From a virus: a DNA stretch of 64,000 bases. Shown one piece after another: positions 7,466 through 15,367 of this stretch. The stretch spans positions 1 through 64,000 of the IMG/VR virus record IMGVR_UViG_3300046332_000238. One strand, given 5' to 3'. The notes below the pieces were generated by a model. It saw only the letters and a program-made list of their open reading frames with translations. It searched no databases and had not been told where the DNA came from. The position numbers and the translations under genes are program-made. Positions within the stretch are counted from its first letter, which is position 1, and each line of letters opens with the position of its first letter.

Positions 7466-9270
7466 AATCGTTTTTAGAATTAGTAGAAGAAACAAAAGCA
7501 CCAGAGCATCACCATGTGATGACTTTTGGTCGAATGAATCCGCCTACAACCGGTCATCTTAAATTAATTGACAAAGTAAAAGAGATTGCAAAGAAGCACA
7601 ATGCAACTCATACTGTTGTCACATCACATTCACAAGATGCTAAAAAGAATCCATTATCTGCTGAACAGAAGGTTAAACACCTGAAACGTTATTCGCCAGG
7701 TACAAACTTCCAAGCGTCTACCAAAGAACATCCAACATTCTTGCATCATGCCGCAGAACTACACAAGAAAGGTGTAACTCACCTTCATATGGTAGTTGGT
7801 TCTGATCGTGTAAAAGAAATGAAGGAGAAGTTACACAAGTATAATGGTACACACGAAGGTGCATTGTATAATTTCAAGAAAGTTACTGTACATTCTGCTG
7901 GCGAACGTGATCCTGATGCAGAAGGTACTGAAGGTATGTCCGGCACTAAGATGCGTGAACATGCTAAGAACAAAGATGTGAAATCTTTTAAACAAGGTGT
8001 TCCATCTCATGTTTCAGACACACACGCAAAAGAATTGATGCATGATACCCGTACAGGTATGGGACTGCACGAATCTGCATATCACGGTATCTTCAAAGCA
8101 ATTTTTGTTACTGGTGGACCTGGTTCAGGTAAAGATGTTGTTATCCGTGAAGCGATTGCAGAACAACGTGCTGTTGAATTGAATTCAGTACAAGCATTTG
8201 AATACTTGGCAGATAAACAGAAGTTATCAGAAAAGACTAGTGATTATCGTAGAGAAGCAATTCGTAACCGTACACCATTAATCATCAATGGTCCTGCAAA
8301 CGATAATGAACGCATCTTGTACATCAAAGAAGAATTAGAAGAACTTGGTTACTCCACACTGATGGTTTTTGTGGACACCAATGAACAAGCAAGTAAAGAG
8401 AGAAATGAAAAACTGACTAAAATGGTTTCTGAGTCGGTTCGCCATGATAAATGGTTGCAATCACAAAGAAACAAAACAACTTTCTCCAAGAAGTTTGAAG
8501 ATTTCATCTATTTTGACAACAGTGCGTCATTCGTCGATGACGAGATAATGACGGAAACATACCAACAAGTTAATGCGTTCATTGATGGAAAATCATACAA
8601 TGATGTAGCATTCTCATGGTTGGAGAACCAAGGTAAACTGAATATCAACGGTTCAATTAAATCTCTCTATAAGGAAAACAAAAATGTTAACAAAACTAGT
8701 AACCAAGATTCTAAGTCTATTCAAAAAACCAGAGGTGTTACCATCACCGCCGGTAGAAGTCCAAAAGCAGACGGTCCAGACGATTTCACCCCAGACAATC
8801 AAGCAACCGACCCCAACGCAGACAACATCAAGTGGGACGCCAACAAAAAAAGAGGCGGTTACACCTTCAAAACCTACACCGAAGCCAAAGGGTCAGCCAA
8901 AGAACCCACCATCAAAGTCTATCCCGAACCCAAAGAAACCAAGTTCAGCAAAGACAAAGAAAAAATAAAGAATTCGAAATGGTTAAATAGTCCATCAGGT
9001 GCCATTAAAGCTCCAGGAATTGGACCAGAATATGACACCCGCACCCAAGGAACAGTATATCCTATGTCAGGTATGGGTGATGTGACGTACCGAGAAGAAA
9101 CAAACTTCAAGTCTTTCAGAAACAGAATTAAAGAAGCCATCGATGATCCAGGTGCAAACGACATGGGTGTTGGTGGTGTCTTAAATGGTGCTTCGAATAA
9201 AGAACCTTTAGTTACACCACAAGATGTTAAAAATGGTGGATTACTAATAAAGAAAAAAAAGAATCGTTAA
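7462..9270 (+). CDS. Bifunctional protein: cytidylyltransferase-like domain + P-loop kinase, capsid-targeting-like N-terminus
   Basis: The 602-residue protein starts MKSFLELVEE. Domain 1 (about residues 15-200) has GRMNPPTTGH at 23-32, the HxGH/T-x-G-H nucleotide-binding signature of the cytidylyl/NMN-adenylyltransferase superfamily, and GMSGTKMRE at 158-166, equivalent to the I-S-S-T-x-x-R motif. Domain 2 begins at the Walker A GGPGSGKD (218-225) and continues with segments typical of small P-loop kinases. The last 200 residues are low-complexity and polar (many K, P, T), ending in a Lys-rich tail. This pairing recalls NadR (NMN adenylyltransferase plus ribosyl-nicotinamide kinase), but a nucleic-acid kinase is equally possible given the neighbours. 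Confidence 0.75.
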   Translation: MKSFLELVEETKAPEHHHVMTFGRMNPPTTGHLKLIDKVKEIAKKHNATHTVVTSHSQDAKKNPLSAEQKVKHLKRYSPGTNFQASTKEHPTFLHHAAELHKKGVTHLHMVVGSDRVKEMKEKLHKYNGTHEGALYNFKKVTVHSAGERDPDAEGTEGMSGTKMREHAKNKDVKSFKQGVPSHVSDTHAKELMHDTRTGMGLHESAYHGIFKAIFVTGGPGSGKDVVIREAIAEQRAVELNSVQAFEYLADKQKLSEKTSDYRREAIRNRTPLIINGPANDNERILYIKEELEELGYSTLMVFVDTNEQASKERNEKLTKMVSESVRHDKWLQSQRNKTTFSKKFEDFIYFDNSASFVDDEIMTETYQQVNAFIDGKSYNDVAFSWLENQGKLNINGSIKSLYKENKNVNKTSNQDSKSIQKTRGVTITAGRSPKADGPDDFTPDNQATDPNADNIKWDANKKRGGYTFKTYTEAKGSAKEPTIKVYPEPKETKFSKDKEKIKNSKWLNSPSGAIKAPGIGPEYDTRTQGTVYPMSGMGDVTYREETNFKSFRNRIKEAIDDPGANDMGVGGVLNGASNKEPLVTPQDVKNGGLLIKKKKNR

Positions 9271-9283
9271 TACGGAGAAAACT

Positions 9284-11191
9284 ATGATTAATAAAAAGGT
9301 TGCAGCAGTCGCTGATGCTGTTAGAGATATTTTACAACAAGAAGCAAAAGAATTATCAGCAAAGCAGAAGAAAATTGCTGCTCTTGCTGGTGATAAAGAT
9401 AAGATCGATGCAGAAGATTTTAAAAAACTTCGTGGTGAAGAACTTGAAATTACCATGACTGCTGAAGAATTTGAACAATTGGATGAATTGTCTAAAAAAA
9501 CTTTAGGTGCTTATATAAAGAAAGCTTCTGTTAATAATATGGCTCAAGGTATTAAATTTGGTTCACACGCAGAAAAAGGTGAAACAGATGATGCCATTAA
9601 GGTTGGTAATAAGTTTAGTAAACGTAGTGGTAACATCGGTAAAGCTACTGATAGATTAACCAAAGAAGAAGATAGTACACAATCAGCAATGTCTATGTTT
9701 TCTAGAATCATGGAAAAAGTTGCTGAACGTGAACTAGATGAAGCATTCCCTACTGTTGCTGATGCTCGAAAAAAAGCAAATGCGCCACAACCAAGTGGTG
9801 GTGCAGGTATCAAACAAGGTACACGTTACGGTGGTGGTCGTCAAGCACCTGATGTAGAACCAGAAGATGATGACGAAAAGAAACCATTTACTCGTATGAG
9901 TGGTGCTCACAAGAATCGCAGAACAGATACCAAACTGTATAAAGAAGAAGAAGTTGACGAAGCTGCTGGTAAGCTAGCCGAGGAAGGTGTAGTAAAAGAT
10001 ATCAAGCGTTTGGTTACTGGTAAAGATGCAAAAAGTCGTGCTGGCCAAGAAATTGCTAAATCACAAGATGCTAATATGAAAGGCGACTACAAAACCTCTA
10101 AGAAGCATTTTGACCGTTTTGATAAATTAGATAAATTAACACAAAAAGAAGAATTTGAATCTGTCGATGAAGCTAAAGATGAATATGACAAAATGTTTGA
10201 TAAACTTATGAAAAAATCTGGTGACAGATTGACGAAAAAGTATTCAAATGATGTTAAAAAAACAAAAGATAACAATAGCGGTAAATCATTGGATAAACAC
10301 ATCAAGAAAAATCCAAATGTAATCAAAACCTATTCAAATGATGTTCAAAGAACAAAAAAAATGTATGGTGAAGAAGTTGATGAATCTGCATTCGATCCAT
10401 TAAAACACGTTAAGAATCCTACTCCAGGTGAAAAGACTGCTGCGAAAGATGTTAAACGTGGAAGTTATGCTGATCGTGCTGCAATGTTAAAATCAGCAGA
10501 AGCTGGTGGACGTTTGAAGGAAGATGGAAATCCACCATGGGACGGTCCTTCTACCAAAACCAAAGGTGATGTGAAAGACAAGTCTGGTGCTGTTCATACT
10601 GCTGCTTCTCGTGCAAAAGATTCTGCACAAAAAGGTATGAAAACTTTTGCTCAAAAGAGAAAAGAATTGGAAGAATCTTTATCAAAAAAAGCACCGCCAG
10701 CAGACTGGATTCATGATTTTGTCCATAGTGACAATCCAAAGTTTGCTGGCAAATCAACAAAAGAACGTCAGAAAATGGCTTTAGCAGCATACTATGCAAA
10801 GCAACGCAATGAAGAAGTTGATATGGATGAAGCATTTGATACTACCAATCCACAATCTTATAGTGTAACTGTACACCATAAAACAAAAGATGGTGAAACT
10901 GGTAAAGCAGAATACAAAATCAACAAAGCAAATTCTGGTACACATGCTAAACATATTGCAATGCAACGTCATGAAAAGGCTTTATCTGCATCTGGAATTA
11001 AAGTTAGTTCAATGCACACAGATTCACAAAATGTTAAACCATTGGGTGAAGGTCGCGGACCAACAAGTCAAGTTGATGAACCATTTGTGACTGATGATTC
11101 TAAACCATTGCAAAATGCAAAAGATTTGGCCAAATCAACAATGAAACGCATCAAGACTGAAATGATGGGTAAAACCGGAACTTCTGAATAA
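9284..11191 (+). CDS. Large polar internal/head polyprotein-like protein with repeated EEVDEA linkers
   Basis: A 635-residue, Lys/Asp/Glu-rich protein with no membrane segment. It is built from short modules separated by acidic linkers: ERELDEAF, EEEVDEAAG, FESVDEAKDE, EEVDESAF, LEESL and EEVDMDEAF. One module (SKKAPPADWIHDFVHS) and another (LDELSKKTLGAYIKKAS) resemble stand-alone segments I recall from cyanophage-type T4-like proteins. The linkers contain L/V-x-E, the type of site cut by T4 gp21-like prohead proteases. I infer a scaffold or internal head precursor that is cleaved into peptides. Two near-copies of a Y-S-N-D-V-x-x-T-K segment occur at about 320 and 350. RBS ACGGAGAAAACT precedes the ATG. 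Confidence 0.55.
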   Translation: MINKKVAAVADAVRDILQQEAKELSAKQKKIAALAGDKDKIDAEDFKKLRGEELEITMTAEEFEQLDELSKKTLGAYIKKASVNNMAQGIKFGSHAEKGETDDAIKVGNKFSKRSGNIGKATDRLTKEEDSTQSAMSMFSRIMEKVAERELDEAFPTVADARKKANAPQPSGGAGIKQGTRYGGGRQAPDVEPEDDDEKKPFTRMSGAHKNRRTDTKLYKEEEVDEAAGKLAEEGVVKDIKRLVTGKDAKSRAGQEIAKSQDANMKGDYKTSKKHFDRFDKLDKLTQKEEFESVDEAKDEYDKMFDKLMKKSGDRLTKKYSNDVKKTKDNNSGKSLDKHIKKNPNVIKTYSNDVQRTKKMYGEEVDESAFDPLKHVKNPTPGEKTAAKDVKRGSYADRAAMLKSAEAGGRLKEDGNPPWDGPSTKTKGDVKDKSGAVHTAASRAKDSAQKGMKTFAQKRKELEESLSKKAPPADWIHDFVHSDNPKFAGKSTKERQKMALAAYYAKQRNEEVDMDEAFDTTNPQSYSVTVHHKTKDGETGKAEYKINKANSGTHAKHIAMQRHEKALSASGIKVSSMHTDSQNVKPLGEGRGPTSQVDEPFVTDDSKPLQNAKDLAKSTMKRIKTEMMGKTGTSE

Positions 11192-11199
11192 GGCACAAA

Positions 11200-12519
11200 A
11201 TGAGCAATAAAGCAAAAATATTAAAAGATATTGTCAAAGGTGTGCCTGCAAAGGTCACTTTTGGCACCGACCCGAAAGATCCTTGGTCGACTAAAGCAAA
11301 TATTGCTGAAGATGCTGCTTTGAACAAGTTTCTTATGTCAAGAGGTATTAATCCTGAGTTTGTTAGCAAAGATACTAAGGTGTCACATTCTAAATCGGGT
11401 GAATTCCTAAAGTGGAAACAAGACCATATGTTGGAATCAATGCATGTGTTGGATAAGAAGGATACAATTACCTTTGATATTCCATTGTTGATTCGCGTGT
11501 TGGAATTGACAAGAGAACATATCAAGACTGATATCAATCTACATAAGATGGTGGAGAAGTTAATTAATCTGCGTAAACGCGGTGTATTGACTATGGATGA
11601 TTACAAATATATTACTCAAATTCGTGAATCATTTGAAATTGAGGAAGATTGTTCATGCAATATCAAAACCCAAAAAGACTGGGAGAAGTTTGCTCAGATG
11701 GCAGCAGAGAAGTGGAGACTGAAACAACTGAAAAAGATTGATGAAGTATCTACACCCAGAGAAAAGTTCAATGCTGGGTTAAAGAAGTCTGGTTACGATC
11801 CTCATGCTGGTGCAAAACGACTTACTGATTTATTGGCAAAACAGAAAGCAGAACGTGAAGCACACGAAAAGAAGTATGCTCATTTGTATGCTAATGAAGA
11901 TGTTTATCAGGACCCAAAAGCTGCAACTCAAACAGTTTTTGACGGTGCAAATAATACTGATGACACTTCAATGAAATCAGAAAGATCAAAGTCTGCTCGT
12001 ATCATTAAATCAATATACAAGAACAAAGGTGTAACTGAAAATATTGATGTTGTTTTGGATGAATCGATTACCACAAAGAAAATTGCCAATGGCCAGCACG
12101 CTGTATATTGGAAAGATGCACCAACGCAGTATGAAATTTATAATGCAGATTCTGGTTCCAGTGGACATGGTGGAAATATGTATGGTATTCACAACAAAGA
12201 TACTCAAAAACATCAGCTTGTTGGAAGTTTGCAAAAAGCAAAAAAGATGTTACATCTAACAATGTCACAAAAAGAAAAAACCAAAGTTACTGAAGAAATC
12301 TACGATCATGAGAAAGAAGATAAATCGGTTGCAACTTATGGTAAGAAACCTAATGTGAAAGTGAATGACTCAAAAGGCCAAGGTGATAATCCAGATAAAG
12401 CTGCGATTATTGTTAAAGGCGGTAAAACATTAACAGGACAAGGTAGAGATACTTTAGAGATTGACCCTGAAATGAAGCGTCCTAGTAAACCAGGCGCACC
12501 AAAAGACGAAAATAAGTAA
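11200..12519 (+). CDS. Putative virion-associated/internal protein of unknown function
   Basis: A 439-residue soluble, charged protein starting MSNKAKILKDIVKG. A helical central part (about residues 85-150) contains a Cys pair in EEDCSCNIKT. The C-terminal third is polar with a compact segment HAVYWKDAPTQYEIYNADSG (about 302-321) that might be a small beta domain. The end is a disordered P/K-rich tail. It follows the polyprotein-like gene after 9 nt and precedes a late-promoter-like element, so it is probably expressed late and may sit in the head. I do not recognise a named family. Confidence 0.5.
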   Translation: MSNKAKILKDIVKGVPAKVTFGTDPKDPWSTKANIAEDAALNKFLMSRGINPEFVSKDTKVSHSKSGEFLKWKQDHMLESMHVLDKKDTITFDIPLLIRVLELTREHIKTDINLHKMVEKLINLRKRGVLTMDDYKYITQIRESFEIEEDCSCNIKTQKDWEKFAQMAAEKWRLKQLKKIDEVSTPREKFNAGLKKSGYDPHAGAKRLTDLLAKQKAEREAHEKKYAHLYANEDVYQDPKAATQTVFDGANNTDDTSMKSERSKSARIIKSIYKNKGVTENIDVVLDESITTKKIANGQHAVYWKDAPTQYEIYNADSGSSGHGGNMYGIHNKDTQKHQLVGSLQKAKKMLHLTMSQKEKTKVTEEIYDHEKEDKSVATYGKKPNVKVNDSKGQGDNPDKAAIIVKGGKTLTGQGRDTLEIDPEMKRPSKPGAPKDENK

Positions 12520-12521
12520 CA

Positions 12522-12529
12522 GATAAATA
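12522..12529 (+). promoter_or_regulatory. Near-consensus late promoter, GATAAATA
   Basis: One mismatch to TATAAATA, lying 35 nt upstream of the Ig-domain structural gene, with a strong AAAGGAGA ribosome binding site downstream. The gene is closed by a clear terminator, so an own promoter here makes sense. Confidence 0.45.
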
Positions 12530-12563
12530 GAACTATAACCCTCGGTTAAAAGGAGAAATAAAA

Positions 12564-13214
12564 ATGTCATCTTGGGGCAATAACGATAATGCAGCGAACA
12601 CACCATTGTGGGCTGCGATGCAAGTAAAAAGAAAACCAGATAGTACAAATACCACTTTATTATTCGCTAATACCACTGCTGATGCTTTCATCACTGGTGA
12701 AACAATTGGCGTATTTGGTGTTGATGCACAAGAATCCGCAGTAAATCATGGTGCTCACACTGGTTGGGTATTAAGAACTGTTGGTTCTGGTGGTCGTGCT
12801 GGTCGCGTACAAGAAGAAGTTCTTGTTGCAATGAACACAATGAATACTGATGGTGATGGTCAAACATACGCAAACGTGTCTATCACATTTGGTGGACCAT
12901 CAAATCAAACAGTTCGCGCTAATACTGCAAATGCTAATACTGCCGTATTCAACTCATCAGTTACATTAAAAGGTAACACTGCTGCAACATTGACATATCA
13001 ATGGCAAGTAGATACTGCAACAGGTTCATTAGGTTGGACTAACGTCGCAAATGCTACACCGTCGAATACAACATACACTGGCGGTACTTCTGCTGCATTG
13101 ACTGTATATCCATATGCTGTTGATGCAAATACCTATGTGTATCGTGTAGTTGTTACTGCTGCTGATGAAGGTGTAACTGCAACTTCTGCAAACGCAACAT
13201 TAACTGTACTTTAA
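12564..13214 (+). CDS. Ig-like-domain virion structural protein
   Basis: The 216-residue protein has two parts. The N-terminal half (about 1-110) starts MSSWGNNDNAANTPLWA and is small and Ala/Thr/Asn-rich, like surface proteins seen in T4-like phages of marine and fresh waters. The C-terminal half (about 115-216) is an Ig/Big-like beta domain: LTYQWQVD, WTNVANATPSNTTYTGG and YVYRVVVTAADEGVTAT match the strand pattern Y-x-W-Q... and Y-R-V-V-V. Ig-like modules decorate many phage capsids and tails and may bind host-surface sugars. The gene has a very good RBS, its own late-type promoter and an intrinsic terminator, suggesting a high copy number. Confidence 0.65.
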   Translation: MSSWGNNDNAANTPLWAAMQVKRKPDSTNTTLLFANTTADAFITGETIGVFGVDAQESAVNHGAHTGWVLRTVGSGGRAGRVQEEVLVAMNTMNTDGDGQTYANVSITFGGPSNQTVRANTANANTAVFNSSVTLKGNTAATLTYQWQVDTATGSLGWTNVANATPSNTTYTGGTSAALTVYPYAVDANTYVYRVVVTAADEGVTATSANATLTVL

Positions 13215-13227
13215 AGTAACCAATTAG

Positions 13228-13258
13228 TGGGAGTGGACGCAAGTCCCTCCCATTTTTT
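13228..13258 (+). terminator. Rho-independent terminator
   Basis: Stem TGGGAG-T-GGAC, loop GCAA, stem GTCC-CTCCCA, then six T. Ten base pairs with one bulged T and a GNRA-type tetraloop. It closes the structural gene unit just upstream. Confidence 0.9.
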
Positions 13259-13271
13259 ATAAGCATAAACT

Positions 13272-13658
13272 ATGTTTGATGATTTGAATGAAGAAAACTT
13301 TACAATGTATGCAGTTAAATGCTATACTTCACCTCACTGTATTATGTCAGAATTTGAAGGTGATATAAAGAGAACAAAGTATTTAAAAAGATTGTTTCGT
13401 AGATACAAGACTTCAAAATCTTTAAAAGAACGACTAATCATCAACCATATCATCTTATTGAATAATGTTTTTGGTACAGAAGTTACTGCAAGAATACTAT
13501 TCTATAAGATAGATGAACGTGACTATGATATACTAAAAACCTTTTTGGGTTATTTGAATATCATGCCAGATTTTGTTTATGGCATCCGTGGTAAGAATAT
13601 AATTTCATCTGAAATTCCCATCGATTTACATATCGCAGAGATATTGAGCAAAATATGA
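13272..13658 (+). CDS. Conserved T4-like phage protein of unknown function
   Basis: A 128-residue, largely helical protein. The N-terminal pattern YAVKCYTSPHCIMSEFEGD followed by KYLKRLFRRYK is one I associate with small conserved proteins of T4-like marine phages. Basic helices around residues 35-60 could contact nucleic acid. The next gene overlaps its stop by 4 nt. No enzyme motif is visible. Confidence 0.55.
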   Translation: MFDDLNEENFTMYAVKCYTSPHCIMSEFEGDIKRTKYLKRLFRRYKTSKSLKERLIINHIILLNNVFGTEVTARILFYKIDERDYDILKTFLGYLNIMPDFVYGIRGKNIISSEIPIDLHIAEILSKI

Positions 13659-14491
13659 AAACATTCAAAGAGTTTTTCGCCGAAAATAAATCAGGAGATT
13701 CTTCTCTACATGATTGGTTCACCAAAAGCAAATCTTCCGATGGAAAACCTGGATGGGTACAATTAGGTGGCAAATATGCAGGCAAGTCTTGTGCAAAACA
13801 ACCAGGTCAAACAACAAAGCCAAAGTGTGGAAGTTCCAAAATGGCATCATCTATGAGTGACAAAGAAGAAAATGCTGCAGCAAGAAGAAAACGAGAACAA
13901 GATCCAAATGCAGACAGAAAAGGTAAAGCAATAAATGTTGCTACTGAGGAAACTGTATTTGAAGATGCTTGTACAACAAAAGTGAAGTCTCGATACTCTG
14001 TCTGGCCAAGTGCATATGCATCTGGAGCTTTGGTTCGTTGCCGTAAAGTTGGTGCAAAAAATTGGGGTAATAAAACAAAAAAAGAGGAAATGCAATTGCT
14101 TACTTTTAAATCATTTGTGGCCGAACATTGCTGGCCTGGTTATAAATCTGTTGGTATGAAAGAAAAGAACGGCAAACAAGTTCCAAATTGCGTACCCGAA
14201 GAAACTCAAATAGAAGAAGTTGCTGCATGGCAACGTAAAGAAGGCAAACGAGAATCTGGTGGATTGAATCAGAAAGGTGTTGATTCTTATCGTAGAGAAC
14301 ATCCAGGTTCAGAATTGAAAACTGCGGTCACAACAAAACCTTCAAAATTAAATCCAGATTCAAAATCAGCAAAACGACGTAAGAGTTTCTGTGCAAGAAT
14401 GTCTGGCATGAAAAAGCGATTAACCTCTGCAAAAACTGCAAATGATCCAGATTCAAGAATCAACAAGTCATTGAGAAAGTGGAATTGTTAA
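13655..14491 (+). CDS. Modular internal-protein-like fusion with two capsid-targeting-like peptides (DUF5872-like C-terminus)
   Basis: The 278-residue protein begins MKTFKEFFAEN, very close to the T4 internal-protein leader. A second copy, TFKSFVAE, appears inside at residues 150-157, right after an internal Met (MQLLTFKSF). Modules in order: a Trp/Lys/Cys module (SLHDWFTKSKSSDGKPGW), a Cys-containing basic module (about 105-140), a CWPGYKSVGMKEKNGKQVPN module (159-178), and a C-terminal module with GGLNQKGVDSYRREHPGSE and ARMSGMKKR, similar to DUF5872. I have seen such modules as stand-alone small phage proteins, so this looks like a chain of former independent genes, perhaps cut after ...AE by a prohead protease. 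It may bind DNA (very basic). Confidence 0.6.
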   Translation: MKTFKEFFAENKSGDSSLHDWFTKSKSSDGKPGWVQLGGKYAGKSCAKQPGQTTKPKCGSSKMASSMSDKEENAAARRKREQDPNADRKGKAINVATEETVFEDACTTKVKSRYSVWPSAYASGALVRCRKVGAKNWGNKTKKEEMQLLTFKSFVAEHCWPGYKSVGMKEKNGKQVPNCVPEETQIEEVAAWQRKEGKRESGGLNQKGVDSYRREHPGSELKTAVTTKPSKLNPDSKSAKRRKSFCARMSGMKKRLTSAKTANDPDSRINKSLRKWNC

Positions 14492-14685
14492 TGAAAACAT
14501 TTAAGCAATATGTAAAAGAAGATGGCATGGGTGGAGGTGCTGTTGCAGCTGCACCTACTAATGTCGTAGGTGGTGGTTCTATTGCGGGCAGTGGTGGTAA
14601 AGGTGGTGAACCTGGTGTCAATTTAAAGAAGAAAAAGACACCAGTAATGATGCCTGTCGTGTCACGCAAATCACCAAAGATGTAA
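14491..14685 (+). CDS. Small Gly/Ala-rich protein with capsid-targeting-like N-terminus
   Basis: A 64-residue protein starting MKTFKQYVKED, then a Gly/Ala-rich segment (PTNVVGGGSIAGSGG) and a basic tail (NLKKKKTPVMM...). I start at the ATG overlapping the upstream TAA. If the leader is removed after Y-V-K-E, a 55-residue flexible basic peptide remains, as in T4 internal peptides. No fold can be assigned. Confidence 0.6.
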   Translation: MKTFKQYVKEDGMGGGAVAAAPTNVVGGGSIAGSGGKGGEPGVNLKKKKTPVMMPVVSRKSPKM

Positions 14686-14687
14686 TC

Positions 14688-15116
14688 ATGTGGATACTTA
14701 CATTTCTTCCTGATTGGGTTTTCTATGCAATATTCTTTGCTGGCGTAATTGGTTTACTATCAGCATTTGCATTAAAGTTTATTCCATTCGTGTCGAGTTA
14801 TACTTTACCAATTCAAATTGTTTCAATCATATTAGTATTGATTGGTTCATTTATGTCAGGTGCAATATCCGACAATAATGAATGGAAATTAAAAGTAGAA
14901 GAAATAAAAGTTAAGAATGCTGAAGATGCTGCAAAGTCAGCACAAGAAAATGTACAGATTGTAACTAAGATTGTTAATAGAACTAAGATTGTTAAAGAAC
15001 ATGGTGAAGATGTAATCAAATACATCGACAAAGAAGTGGTTAAGTATGACGATAAATGTGTAATACCCGTTGAATTCGTCAAAGCACTAAATGATGCAGC
15101 GGAGGCACCAAAATGA
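14688..15116 (+). CDS. Putative i-spanin (Rz-like inner-membrane protein)
   Basis: A 142-residue protein with two N-terminal membrane segments (about residues 9-31 and 38-60) and a long periplasmic-type helical domain rich in K/E (KLKVEEIKVKNAEDAAKSAQ...), ending with a Cys in DDKCVIPVEF. The next gene overlaps its stop (ATGA) and encodes a small lipoprotein, the classical Rz/Rz1 order. Together they would fuse inner and outer membranes at lysis. Two membrane segments rather than one is a variation. Confidence 0.65.
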   Translation: MWILTFLPDWVFYAIFFAGVIGLLSAFALKFIPFVSSYTLPIQIVSIILVLIGSFMSGAISDNNEWKLKVEEIKVKNAEDAAKSAQENVQIVTKIVNRTKIVKEHGEDVIKYIDKEVVKYDDKCVIPVEFVKALNDAAEAPK

Positions 15117-15367
15117 GATATCTACTAATTTGTTTAATTCTTTCTGGTTGCTCATCAATCTTTCCATCAAGTCTTAAATTCCCAGAAGCACCAGAACTAT
15201 TGACACAAAAATGCCCTGCGCTAGGTAAGTTGGAAGAAGGCGCAAAATTGAGTGAAGTCGCCAAATCCGTTTCTAATAATTATACTCTATATCATGACTG
15301 CTCAGATAAGAATGATGCCTGGAATGACTGGTATCAAAGACAGAAGAAGATATATGAGGATAATTAA
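15113..15367 (+). CDS. Putative o-spanin (Rz1-like outer-membrane lipoprotein)
   Basis: The 84-residue product has a lipoprotein signal MRYLLICLILSGC with lipobox L-S-G-C17-like cysteine, then a Pro-containing segment and a polar helix ending DWYQRQKKIYEDN. Size, lipobox and overlap with the i-spanin-like gene support the o-spanin role. It is followed directly (1-nt overlap) by the endolysin. Confidence 0.65.
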   Translation: MRYLLICLILSGCSSIFPSSLKFPEAPELLTQKCPALGKLEEGAKLSEVAKSVSNNYTLYHDCSDKNDAWNDWYQRQKKIYEDN

